Below, piece by piece: positions 9,853 to 18,174 of a stretch of 64,000 nt of DNA; the first letter of the stretch is position 1; every line of letters starts with the position of its first letter. The stretch is from Ferruginibacter sp. (lineage in GTDB: Bacteria > Bacteroidota > Bacteroidia > Chitinophagales > Chitinophagaceae), in the NCBI GenBank assembly GCA_013141115.1, contig JABFRP010000003.1, positions 620,001 through 684,000 on the forward strand. Reading direction: 5' to 3'. The notes beneath the pieces were generated by a model, which saw nothing but the letters and a program-made list of their open reading frames with translations, did no database searches and was not told the origin of the DNA. Made by a program: the position numbers and the translations under genes.

Positions 9853-12804
9853 TTATAAGTCTGCATATTTTCTTTCTTTATAACCTGCTTTATACATTTT
9901 ATGTACCTCAATATTGTACACCCCAAAATCTGAAACAACCTTACCCGTTACTTTATAAAATCCTCTGCCTTTTAATGGATAGTTGCGTAAAGATTCAGGG
10001 AAGTGAACGGTATCAATCCAGTCTAAATTCACATCAAGGAAAGTTCCAAAACTCATCCTGTCGTTTCTCACTGTTGTCACCACTTTATAATCAATAAAAT
10101 AAATCAGTACCGTAACGATTTTATTCAGGTTTGCAGCTAGGTCTTTAGCCAGTAAATATTTATATGGATCATCATTTACCAGATCAAAAGGGTTGCCTAA
10201 TGTAAAGTCCAATGTTTCCAGTTCATCATATAAATCATCCAACGGATAATCAACTAACTCAGGCAGTTTAAAATTGATAGGGGCTCCCTCAAACATTGAC
10301 TTTGCAGCCGGAACGTGCGATACATTTTTCTTTTGCAGAAAATTGGCTTCCCATAACAGTTGCTTTTTCTTTTTTCCGGTAAAGCGAAAAGCGCCAATGC
10401 TTACCAGCATATTCAATTGTTCCTTGGTAATATTTGTTCTTTCAATGAAGTCTTGTAAGTGAAGAAACAAACCATTTTTATTTCTCTCATTTAATATCAC
10501 GTCCACCATATCCTGCTGAAAAGATTTGATATGGATAAAACCTGTGTACACATCATTACCCCTTATGTTGGTATAATATTCACTTTCATTTACACAAGGC
10601 GCATGTACAATAGCACCTGTTTTTCTCAGTTCTAAAAAATATAATTCCCGGCTGTAAAAGCCACCAAAATTATTGATCACCGCCACCATAAATTCTTTGG
10701 GATAGTAGGTTTTTAAAAACAAGCTTTGGTAACTCTCCACCGCAAAGGAAGCTGAGTGTGCTTTGGAAAAACTATAACCTCCAAAACTTTCAATCTGCCG
10801 CCATACTTCAGCGGTAATAGCATCGGGGTAATTTCTTTCTTTGCAATTCAAAAACCATTTCTCTTTAATCCGCAGCATTTCCTGGTTACCACGGTATTTA
10901 CCACTCATGGCCCGGCGTAATATATCTGCCTCACCCATATCCAATCCGGCAAAATGATGCGCTACTTTTATCACATCTTCCTGAAACACCATTACACCGA
11001 AAGTTTCCTGCAATAGTTCTTTCATTATTGGGTGGATGTAATCAATATTCTCCGGGTCGTGGTATCTTTCTATGTATGCCTTCATCATGCCACTGCTTGC
11101 CACACCGGGGCGTATAATGGAACTGGCAGCCACGAGGGTGATATAATCATCACATTCCAGCTTTTTAAGCAATTGCCGCATAGCAGGGGATTCAATATAA
11201 AAACATCCAATGGTTTGCACATGCTTAATCTGTTCGCTTACCCGTTTATCTTTCTTGAATTTTTTGAAATCATGGATGTTTACATCAACACCCTGGTTTT
11301 CCTTTATCAGGCGTAAACTTTCTTTGATGTGACCAAGACCACGCTGGCTTAAAATATCCAGTTTATACAAGCCAACATTCTCCGCAACAAACATATCCAT
11401 CTGCACCGTGGGGAAGCCTTTTGGAGGCATAAATACGGTTGCATACTGGTAAATACTTTCTTCTGAAATCAACATGCCGCCGGGATGAATAGACAAATGA
11501 TTCGGAAAATTTTCTATCAGTTTTCCATAGCGTAAAATCTGCTGCTGTATTTTATCATCAGGATTGCCACCTGCAGCCAACTGGTCTATTTCTTCTTTGG
11601 GCAATCCAAAAACTTTCCCTAATTCTCTTACCACTGCCCGATATTGAAAAGTAGAATACATGCCTAATAAAGCCACCTGCTTTTTACCATAGCGTTTAAA
11701 TACATAGTCAATCACTTCATCCCTGTCGAGCCAGCTAAAATCAATATCAAAGTCTGGAGGCGAAGTACGGTGTGGATTCAAAAAACGTTCAAAATACAAA
11801 TCCAGTTCTATCGGGTCCACATCTGTTATTTGCAAGCAAAACGCCACAATGGAGTTGGCTCCGCTGCCACGGCCAACATGATAAAAGCCTCTCGACTGTG
11901 CATAGCGAATAATATCCCAGGTAATAAGGAAGTAAGCATTAAAACCTAATTCATCAATAATCTTCAATTCTTTTGTTACCCTCTCGGCAGCTATTTTATT
12001 CTTTCCATAGCGGAAGGCAAAACCATCAGCAGTCAATTTCTTTAATAATATCCTGTCGTCTTCTTTTGTACTGCTGAATATCTTTTTGTTTTTATCGGTT
12101 TTAAAATCCATTTCAATATGGCAATTGTCAATCAGCTTGTAAGTATTGGTAACAATAAAAGGATATTGCCGGAAGGCATCCAGCAACGCAGCCGGTGGCA
12201 CAAAATATTCATCCGGGCTGCATTCATCAGCTCTGGATAATTTGGAAAGCAACACATTTTTATCAATGGCTCTCAGTAAGCGGTGAACATTGAAGTAAGT
12301 CTTATTTTGAAAAGTAACCGGCTGCCGGATGATCCATTTATCAGCCGTAGTTTTTAAATCAATGCTGAATAATTTATTTACTTCCGAAGGCAGCACACCA
12401 ATTTTTTCATTGACAAATAATTGCTCTGGTTCTTTACTGCCTAAAGGATAAATAACAAAGCCATCCCATGTATCTGTAAAAAATGGCTCCTCCAATGCTA
12501 AAACAGGGAAGGACTTGTCTTCGTGAAAATGTTGTGACAGAAATTCATTAATCCATAACAGCCCCTTGTTATTGGCAGCAATTAAAATGTACAACAATTG
12601 CCCTTTATTACGAACCTCAGCACCAGTAATGGGTTTTATGCCCTCCTCCCGGCAATATTTTACAAAGTCCCATATATCGCAGGTGGAGTTGATATTGGTT
12701 AATGCCAGGGCTGTTACGCCATTGTCCACAGCGGCTTTTACCAGTTCTTTGCTTGAAAAAGTGCCGTAGCGGAAGCTGAAATATGTTTTACAATTGAGGT
12801 ACAT
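9853..12804 (-). CDS. dnaE: DNA polymerase III alpha-type polymerase (DnaE2/ImuC-like)
   Basis: The 983-residue C-family polymerase carries GRGSGANSIVAFCLQITDVDP and then the catalytic acids in PPDFDIDFSW (around residue 350), plus later finger and tandem helix-hairpin-helix regions. It is shorter than replicative DnaE (about 1160) and close to ImuC/DnaE2 length. The N-terminal PHP domain is present (LNCKTYFSFRYGTFSSKEL), but the usual paired His of the first PHP motif are replaced (N3-C-K-x style), so PHP proofreading is probably lost. Coupled to dinB and facing a palindromic operator-like site, it is probably the error-prone polymerase of a damage-inducible cassette carried by the island. 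Confidence 0.9.
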   Translation of the reverse strand: MYLNCKTYFSFRYGTFSSKELVKAAVDNGVTALALTNINSTCDIWDFVKYCREEGIKPITGAEVRNKGQLLYILIAANNKGLLWINEFLSQHFHEDKSFPVLALEEPFFTDTWDGFVIYPLGSKEPEQLFVNEKIGVLPSEVNKLFSIDLKTTADKWIIRQPVTFQNKTYFNVHRLLRAIDKNVLLSKLSRADECSPDEYFVPPAALLDAFRQYPFIVTNTYKLIDNCHIEMDFKTDKNKKIFSSTKEDDRILLKKLTADGFAFRYGKNKIAAERVTKELKIIDELGFNAYFLITWDIIRYAQSRGFYHVGRGSGANSIVAFCLQITDVDPIELDLYFERFLNPHRTSPPDFDIDFSWLDRDEVIDYVFKRYGKKQVALLGMYSTFQYRAVVRELGKVFGLPKEEIDQLAAGGNPDDKIQQQILRYGKLIENFPNHLSIHPGGMLISEESIYQYATVFMPPKGFPTVQMDMFVAENVGLYKLDILSQRGLGHIKESLRLIKENQGVDVNIHDFKKFKKDKRVSEQIKHVQTIGCFYIESPAMRQLLKKLECDDYITLVAASSIIRPGVASSGMMKAYIERYHDPENIDYIHPIMKELLQETFGVMVFQEDVIKVAHHFAGLDMGEADILRRAMSGKYRGNQEMLRIKEKWFLNCKERNYPDAITAEVWRQIESFGGYSFSKAHSASFAVESYQSLFLKTYYPKEFMVAVINNFGGFYSRELYFLELRKTGAIVHAPCVNESEYYTNIRGNDVYTGFIHIKSFQQDMVDVILNERNKNGLFLHLQDFIERTNITKEQLNMLVSIGAFRFTGKKKKQLLWEANFLQKKNVSHVPAAKSMFEGAPINFKLPELVDYPLDDLYDELETLDFTLGNPFDLVNDDPYKYLLAKDLAANLNKIVTVLIYFIDYKVVTTVRNDRMSFGTFLDVNLDWIDTVHFPESLRNYPLKGRGFYKVTGKVVSDFGVYNIEVHKMYKAGYKERKYADL

Positions 12805-12835
12805 TCCTTAGTTTAGAAATGCTAAGGTAGGGAGT

Positions 12836-12856
12836 AATACTAAATTATTTAGTATT
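12836..12856. promoter_or_regulatory. Perfect palindrome, probable operator of the dnaE-dinB operon
   Basis: AATACTAAAT (12836-12845) and ATTTAGTATT (12847-12856) are exact inverted repeats around a single T. The site starts 32 bases before the dnaE ATG, in the 216-base divergent gap shared with the helicase operon (13021). It is not followed by a T-run and lies in front of both genes, so an operator fits better than a terminator. A LexA- or CI-like repressor would be the natural ligand for a translesion operon, but no such repressor gene is in the window. Confidence 0.55.
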
Positions 12857-13020
12857 TTGTTGGTAAGGTTATAATTTGTCAGTAGAAAATGCGGATTTTT
12901 CATTTTTATTTAGATAAAATCAAAAGACTGCAACCTTTTTATTTTAAAGAGTTTATATTAGCCTATTAAATATTATCACTCAAATTAGTACTCGACTAGC
13001 CCTAAAAACCTTTCTCTATA

Positions 13021-15255
13021 ATGCTAAAAGAAGTTAATTGGTCAGAAGATAGATCTTATAGAACTGGAAGCAAAACTGAGCCTATTCAATTTTACATAGA
13101 TGGCTTATTCAATAGCAACAAGTTTGATTTATTATTAGGGTATTTTAGCTCAGCAGCTATTAATGTTTTATCACTAGGTTTTGCAAGTTTTCTTTACAAT
13201 GGCGGAACATTGAGAATGGCAGTTAACAATGTTTTATCCCAAGAAGATAGAGATGCAATAAAGGCGGGAAGAGATGGGGATACTAAAAATACCGCTATTG
13301 ATTTAAGCGATATTAAAGAGTTGAAAAATGTACTTGATGAATATGGAAAACATTTTTTTGATTGTCTTGCCTGGTTGATTTCAAATAATAAAATTCAGAT
13401 AAAAATTATTAAGCCAAAATTTGGAAAAGGAATCGCACATTACAAATCAGGCGCATTTTCAGATAGCACAAATACAGTGGGCTTCAAAGCATCTTGCAAT
13501 TTTACAGCTTTTGGCTTATTGGAAAACCTGGAAGAGTTGGATGCTTTTTTGAGTTGGGAAAATAGTCGTTCAAGTAAAATGATTACAAGACAAAATAATG
13601 ATTTTGAAGATATCTTTTCTGGCAAATCTGATGTTGTAGATTATTTAGATATTGATGATGTAATTATCGCTATAAAAAATGAATTCGGAAATAATTCTCT
13701 AAATGAATTACTGATAAAGGAAAAGGAATTAGTAGAGAAGAAAAACCGGATATTAGAAAACAAAGGAATTAAAAAATCCTTTGAAAAAGTAAGTTCCAAA
13801 ATTGATGAAATAATTAGAATCCCTAAATTTCCTTTTGCGGCAGGTCCCCGTGCTTATCAAATGGATGCTTATTCAAACTGGGTCAAAAACAATTACCAGG
13901 GTATTTTTGCAATGGCAACTGGTACCGGAAAAACAATTACATCACTAAATTGTCTGCTACAAGAAATAAAAAAAAGTAATACTCCGGTCTATCACGCAAT
14001 TATATTAGTGCCTACTATAACATTGGTAAATCAATGGTCAGAGGAAGCATTAAGATTTAATTTCCAAGAGATTATTAAGGTATCATCTAAGTTTCAATGG
14101 GAAAGTGAATTGGCAACTACATTATCTACCGCCAAACGAATACCAACATCTTTTATAATTATTACTACCTACGCCTCTTTCATAAAAGACAGGTTCAATA
14201 AATATATAAAGGACTTACCTGCGGATACTATATTTATTGCAGATGAAGCGCACAATATAGGTTCTCCAAGCGTTTTAAGCAGACTGCCAAATGTGTTGTT
14301 GCAAAAGCGTATAGGTCTTTCTGCAACACCTAAAAGAATATATGATATTGAAGGTAGTACAGCGATGGAAAGTTTCTTTAATGATAGTGAACCATATACT
14401 TATTCTTTTTCAATGGAAAGGGCAATTGAAGAAGGGATACTTTGTAAATATTACTATCATCCACATATAGTGAGTCTTACAGCGGAAGAATTGAAGGAGT
14501 ACATGGAAATCACAAAAAAGCTTTCAAAATTTTTTAATAGAACTTCTGGTGGTTTTGATGTAAATGATATTGTCCAGATGTTGTTACTCAAAAGAAAGCG
14601 GATTATACATAAGGCAGTAAATAAGTTATCCATTACACGGCAAATTTTGGAAGATCGGTTTAATAAAGAAGGTAATCTTAGCTATACCTTTATTTATGTA
14701 CCGGAGGGTGTTACTCCAGATTTGGAAGAAGATGAAAACGCTGATGAAGAAACGATAAAAATAATTAACCAATATACAAGAGAGATAGGCAGAATTGATG
14801 ATTCAATAAAGGTGAACCAATTCATAAGTGGAATGGCAGACAGAAACGAAGTTTTAGATCAGTTTAAAGAAGGGAAAATACATGTTATTGCTTCTATGAA
14901 ATGCCTGGATGAAGGTGTTGATATTCCAAGGGCTGAACATGCAATTTTCTGTTCAAGTACAGGCAATCCGAGACAATTTATACAGCGAAGAGGTAGGATT
15001 TTGAGAACCCATCCTAAAAAAGACATAGCCATTATTCATGACCTTATTGTAGTTCCTGATTTGGCAATATCTGATTCAAATTCGGATACATTTCGGGCAG
15101 AAAGAAGCTTGGTTGAAAAAGAATTAGAAAGAGTAATGTATTTTGCCTCTTTAGCTATTAATCCATTTGAAACGGAAAATGTGTTTGCAGAATTATGCCA
15201 ACATTATGATTTGAATATTTATACCATACACAATAAACTTAAAAATAATGACTAA
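13021..15255 (+). CDS. PLD-like nuclease / SF2 (DEAD-DEAH) helicase fusion of the defense locus
   Basis: The 744-residue protein has an N-terminal phospholipase D-like region (H140-x-K142 in AHYKSGAFSD, then FKASCNFTAFG near 155-165). A full superfamily 2 helicase follows: ATGTGKT near 299-305, IADEAH near 407-412, SATPKR, and the late QRRGRILR arginine-finger motif. Such fusions act as restriction translocases in several phage-defense systems. It opens a five-gene operon and overlaps the next start by eight bases. Placed opposite a phosphorothioation operon, it is the best candidate for the helicase subunit of the restriction arm (the role of DndH or of a member of SspFGH); the exact subunit name cannot be fixed without profile searches. 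Confidence 0.85.
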   Translation: MLKEVNWSEDRSYRTGSKTEPIQFYIDGLFNSNKFDLLLGYFSSAAINVLSLGFASFLYNGGTLRMAVNNVLSQEDRDAIKAGRDGDTKNTAIDLSDIKELKNVLDEYGKHFFDCLAWLISNNKIQIKIIKPKFGKGIAHYKSGAFSDSTNTVGFKASCNFTAFGLLENLEELDAFLSWENSRSSKMITRQNNDFEDIFSGKSDVVDYLDIDDVIIAIKNEFGNNSLNELLIKEKELVEKKNRILENKGIKKSFEKVSSKIDEIIRIPKFPFAAGPRAYQMDAYSNWVKNNYQGIFAMATGTGKTITSLNCLLQEIKKSNTPVYHAIILVPTITLVNQWSEEALRFNFQEIIKVSSKFQWESELATTLSTAKRIPTSFIIITTYASFIKDRFNKYIKDLPADTIFIADEAHNIGSPSVLSRLPNVLLQKRIGLSATPKRIYDIEGSTAMESFFNDSEPYTYSFSMERAIEEGILCKYYYHPHIVSLTAEELKEYMEITKKLSKFFNRTSGGFDVNDIVQMLLLKRKRIIHKAVNKLSITRQILEDRFNKEGNLSYTFIYVPEGVTPDLEEDENADEETIKIINQYTREIGRIDDSIKVNQFISGMADRNEVLDQFKEGKIHVIASMKCLDEGVDIPRAEHAIFCSSTGNPRQFIQRRGRILRTHPKKDIAIIHDLIVVPDLAISDSNSDTFRAERSLVEKELERVMYFASLAINPFETENVFAELCQHYDLNIYTIHNKLKNND

Positions 15256-15460
15256 AGAAGATATACTGAAAGCTTATTTAGAAGATGATTTATTTATAGA
15301 AAAAAGTTATTTAAAGGAGGGGGAAGCTCAGAAATATAAATGGGCATCACACACCGAAAATAACTTAATACAAATAATAAAGACAGCTATTGAAGGTGAA
15401 CTGAGTAATGAAAGTGGTAACATAACTGAAAGAAAAATTAATACATTCCTAAACAAGTAA
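15248..15460 (+). CDS. Small acidic protein of the restriction operon (70 aa)
   Basis: A 70-residue frame, soluble and rich in Lys and Glu. It overlaps the helicase end by eight bases and stops two bases before the SMC-like gene. The tight coupling on both sides makes it a real gene, perhaps a connector subunit between helicase and ATPase. I recognise no family and no catalytic motif. Confidence 0.65.
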   Translation: MTKEDILKAYLEDDLFIEKSYLKEGEAQKYKWASHTENNLIQIIKTAIEGELSNESGNITERKINTFLNK

Positions 15461-15462
15461 TC

Positions 15463-17652
15463 ATGATTCTTCAAAGTATAGAGTTAAATAATTTCATGTG
15501 CTATGCCGGACCAAATAGATTCGATTTCACGGAGGGGATTAATGTAATTATAGGAGACAATGGTTATGGTAAATCCAAATTATATGATGCCTTTTGGTGG
15601 GTAATGTATAACCAGTGCTTTGACACCTCAATAAAGAAGTTTAAATATACTAATTTATTAAAACGACAAATTGTTTCTGATAAAGCTATTGATGAAACTG
15701 AGGAAGGAATGATAAGCGCATCTGTTGTCCTAACTTTTCATAATACAGAAAAAGATAGTCTTTATATTTTGGAGAGAAGATATAGCGTTAGAAAATCTGG
15801 CGATAAAATTATAGAGGATCAGGATAGCGAAGAAATAATATGGTTTAAGGAAATGTCGTACATGAACGCCAAAGAGGTAAAAGAAGCTGATCAAATTGAA
15901 AGGATAAAAAAATCAATACTTCCCGATAATATAAAACCCTATATGTGGTTTCAAGGTGAGCAGGTGGAATCAATTATTGATTTTAATAAATCGGATACTT
16001 TAACTCATGCCATAAATGTTTTATCAAACATAACCAGGTTCGATAATATTATTACTGTGGCAGAAGGATTAAAGGAATCTTCTACAAAAGAGTTCAATAA
16101 AAAACAACGTGACCTTAGTGGTGATAAAGGAAAAAGTGAAAATTTGGAATTGGACAGACAAAACATTTTGGACAGGATTAAAGGTTTAGAACTTCAGGAT
16201 ATTCAAATTAAAGACACTTTAGCAACAGCAGAGGAAAAATCTGAAACCTTATTAAACAAGTTAGCAGATGCTCAAAAAATCCGTGAAATAGAAGCAAAAA
16301 GGAAGTCGATTGAACAAAATTTAAGTGAAATACAGGAAGAGTTCGATGAAGAACAACAAGGATTACATAAACGAATGTTTACCAGCAAATGGGTGTTGAA
16401 AGGCACGGAGAATTTATTTGATGAGTATGGCAAAATGTATAACCAGTTTGAACATAAGAAACTGCAGCATGAGGCACAAATACAGGCCAGACTAGATTCA
16501 GAAAATGCACTTGTAAGTGAGATGCAGGCAAGATTACCAATTGATGTGCCTGAACCAATTCATGTTCAGCACATGTTAGATATTGAGCGATGTTTAGTAT
16601 GCGACAGAGAGGCTCTGACTGGTTCAGAGGCTTGGCTTAAAATGAAAGCGCTAATTGATCGATCTCAAATGAAAATTAAAACTTTAGAAGATGAAGAGAA
16701 AAGCGTCCACAATTTTAGCGGAGATTTGAAAAAGTTATATCAAAATGGACTTGGCCTAAGCCACAATGTTAAAAGTATTGATGATGATATTGCATCAACT
16801 TTTAGACGATTAAGGAAACTTGATAAAAAACGAAAGGCATTATCAGATGATTTGAAAAAAATTGAATCTGAAATAAATAGTTTGATTGTTGATGCTGCTT
16901 TAAATGTTAGCCAGGCTGCTAACATACTTAACGAATACTCTGCCCAAAATGAATTAGCTAAACGCTCAATGAATGAAGTAAATTCCAATGCCAATATTTT
17001 ATCCAGACGAAAAGAGGAGTTATCAAAAATAGAAGCTGAGTTAAGTAAATTAGTCATAGGAGAAATACCGGCATATTTAAAGGAAAAAATAAAAGTTATT
17101 GAAGAGTTTTATCTGGTAGCCCATTCAACCAGAAAAAGAGTCTTTAATAAATTAGTACTTATATTGGAAGAGGAAGCTAATAAGCATTACTTGGAAATGA
17201 CCCAGGGTAACATGTCTTCAAGAGGCATTATCAGATTAAAAGAATTAAGTAACGGTAAAAATTATATGCCTGAATTAGTTGATGAAAATGGAAACGTGTT
17301 ACTTCAATTAAATACGGGCAATATCATTCTTATTAAACTTGCAACTATAATGGCCATTATATCTGCAAGGCAAGGATCAAGGGATACGGATTTATATACA
17401 TTAATTACTGATGCGCCTATGTCAGTTTTTGGGGAAGATTATACAATCGGATTTTGTAAAACTGTTAGTAAAGTATATCGCCAGAGTATCATAATGAGCA
17501 AAGAGTTTTATAAAAATTTAGCCTTACGAGAACAGCTACTTACTAATGGCGAAATAAAGCTTGGCAAGGTATATTTAATAACGCCTTCTATACCTGAAAA
17601 TGCCAGAAGCAATAGAAACAGTTTATCTACTAATATTGAAAAGTTGAATTAA
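15463..17652 (+). CDS. SMC/Rad50-like ATPase (DndD-like) of the restriction operon
   Basis: The 729-residue protein starts with an ABC/SMC head: IELNNFMCYAG and Walker A GDNGYGKSK near 31-39. Long charged coiled-coil arms follow, interrupted by a zinc-hook-like CLVC near 377-380. The second head half contains ITDAPMSVFGED near 647-658, the D-loop/Walker B region. This is the architecture of Rad50/RecN/DndD proteins, which bind and move along DNA ends. DndD belongs to the modification side of Dnd systems; here the gene is instead linked to a helicase. It is separated by one base from the 165-residue gene downstream. Confidence 0.8.
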   Translation: MILQSIELNNFMCYAGPNRFDFTEGINVIIGDNGYGKSKLYDAFWWVMYNQCFDTSIKKFKYTNLLKRQIVSDKAIDETEEGMISASVVLTFHNTEKDSLYILERRYSVRKSGDKIIEDQDSEEIIWFKEMSYMNAKEVKEADQIERIKKSILPDNIKPYMWFQGEQVESIIDFNKSDTLTHAINVLSNITRFDNIITVAEGLKESSTKEFNKKQRDLSGDKGKSENLELDRQNILDRIKGLELQDIQIKDTLATAEEKSETLLNKLADAQKIREIEAKRKSIEQNLSEIQEEFDEEQQGLHKRMFTSKWVLKGTENLFDEYGKMYNQFEHKKLQHEAQIQARLDSENALVSEMQARLPIDVPEPIHVQHMLDIERCLVCDREALTGSEAWLKMKALIDRSQMKIKTLEDEEKSVHNFSGDLKKLYQNGLGLSHNVKSIDDDIASTFRRLRKLDKKRKALSDDLKKIESEINSLIVDAALNVSQAANILNEYSAQNELAKRSMNEVNSNANILSRRKEELSKIEAELSKLVIGEIPAYLKEKIKVIEEFYLVAHSTRKRVFNKLVLILEEEANKHYLEMTQGNMSSRGIIRLKELSNGKNYMPELVDENGNVLLQLNTGNIILIKLATIMAIISARQGSRDTDLYTLITDAPMSVFGEDYTIGFCKTVSKVYRQSIIMSKEFYKNLALREQLLTNGEIKLGKVYLITPSIPENARSNRNSLSTNIEKLN

Positions 17653-17653
17653 T

Positions 17654-18151
17654 ATGGAATTACTAAAACGTATAAAAGATCGGGCTCCGGAGTATGACAA
17701 TCAATATTTTCAAATGATTTTAGACTTCACTATTGAGCAAGGTGGTAAGGCTGGAACAAGCACTGACGAGAATAGATGGAAACAAGGTAAGTATTTCTCT
17801 ACCAGGTACGAAATGTATATTTATGCGGCTCTATTAGGACTAAAGAAAGATTATAAAATACCCATTGCTTATGGAACTGAGAAAAGTAAATTTATTGAAA
17901 TGCGAGCCTGGCAACCTCACGATATTACTGATTATGTTATCATGGGTGTGTTGGCCAAATCAGGATTTGATTTTAATGAATTAGAAAATATGGAAGATGA
18001 AAAGGTTGAAAAGAAAATAACAGAATTACGTAGTTTGTTAGAGGATTACGCCAATGGAGGCTTTGATATCATTCGGGCAAAAAAGGAGTCCGATCCTTCA
18101 TATTTTTTACAGAATGAAAATTGTTTCATTGATTTATTAGATAAGAACTAA
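17654..18151 (+). CDS. Unrecognised 165-aa protein of the restriction operon
   Basis: A soluble, mainly helical protein starting one base after the SMC-like gene. Notable stretches are RWKQGKYFSTRYEMYIYAAL (43-62) and AWQPHDITDYVIMG (91-104). I cannot assign a family. Small helical subunits of this size accompany the ATPases of Dnd/Ssp and related defense systems (DndE is about this size), so a DNA- or complex-binding subunit is a reasonable guess. The conserved operon position is the only evidence for function. Confidence 0.6.
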   Translation: MELLKRIKDRAPEYDNQYFQMILDFTIEQGGKAGTSTDENRWKQGKYFSTRYEMYIYAALLGLKKDYKIPIAYGTEKSKFIEMRAWQPHDITDYVIMGVLAKSGFDFNELENMEDEKVEKKITELRSLLEDYANGGFDIIRAKKESDPSYFLQNENCFIDLLDKN

Positions 18152-18174
18152 AATATCTGTATAAAAAAATAATT

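Noticed and set aside
12836-12856. Palindrome as a transcription terminator
   Set aside because: It lies in front of both divergent genes and has no following T-run as a terminator would.
13021-15255. SspE or GmrSD-type PT-sensing nuclease
   Set aside because: No DUF262 or DUF1524 motifs are present in this or the other operon proteins.
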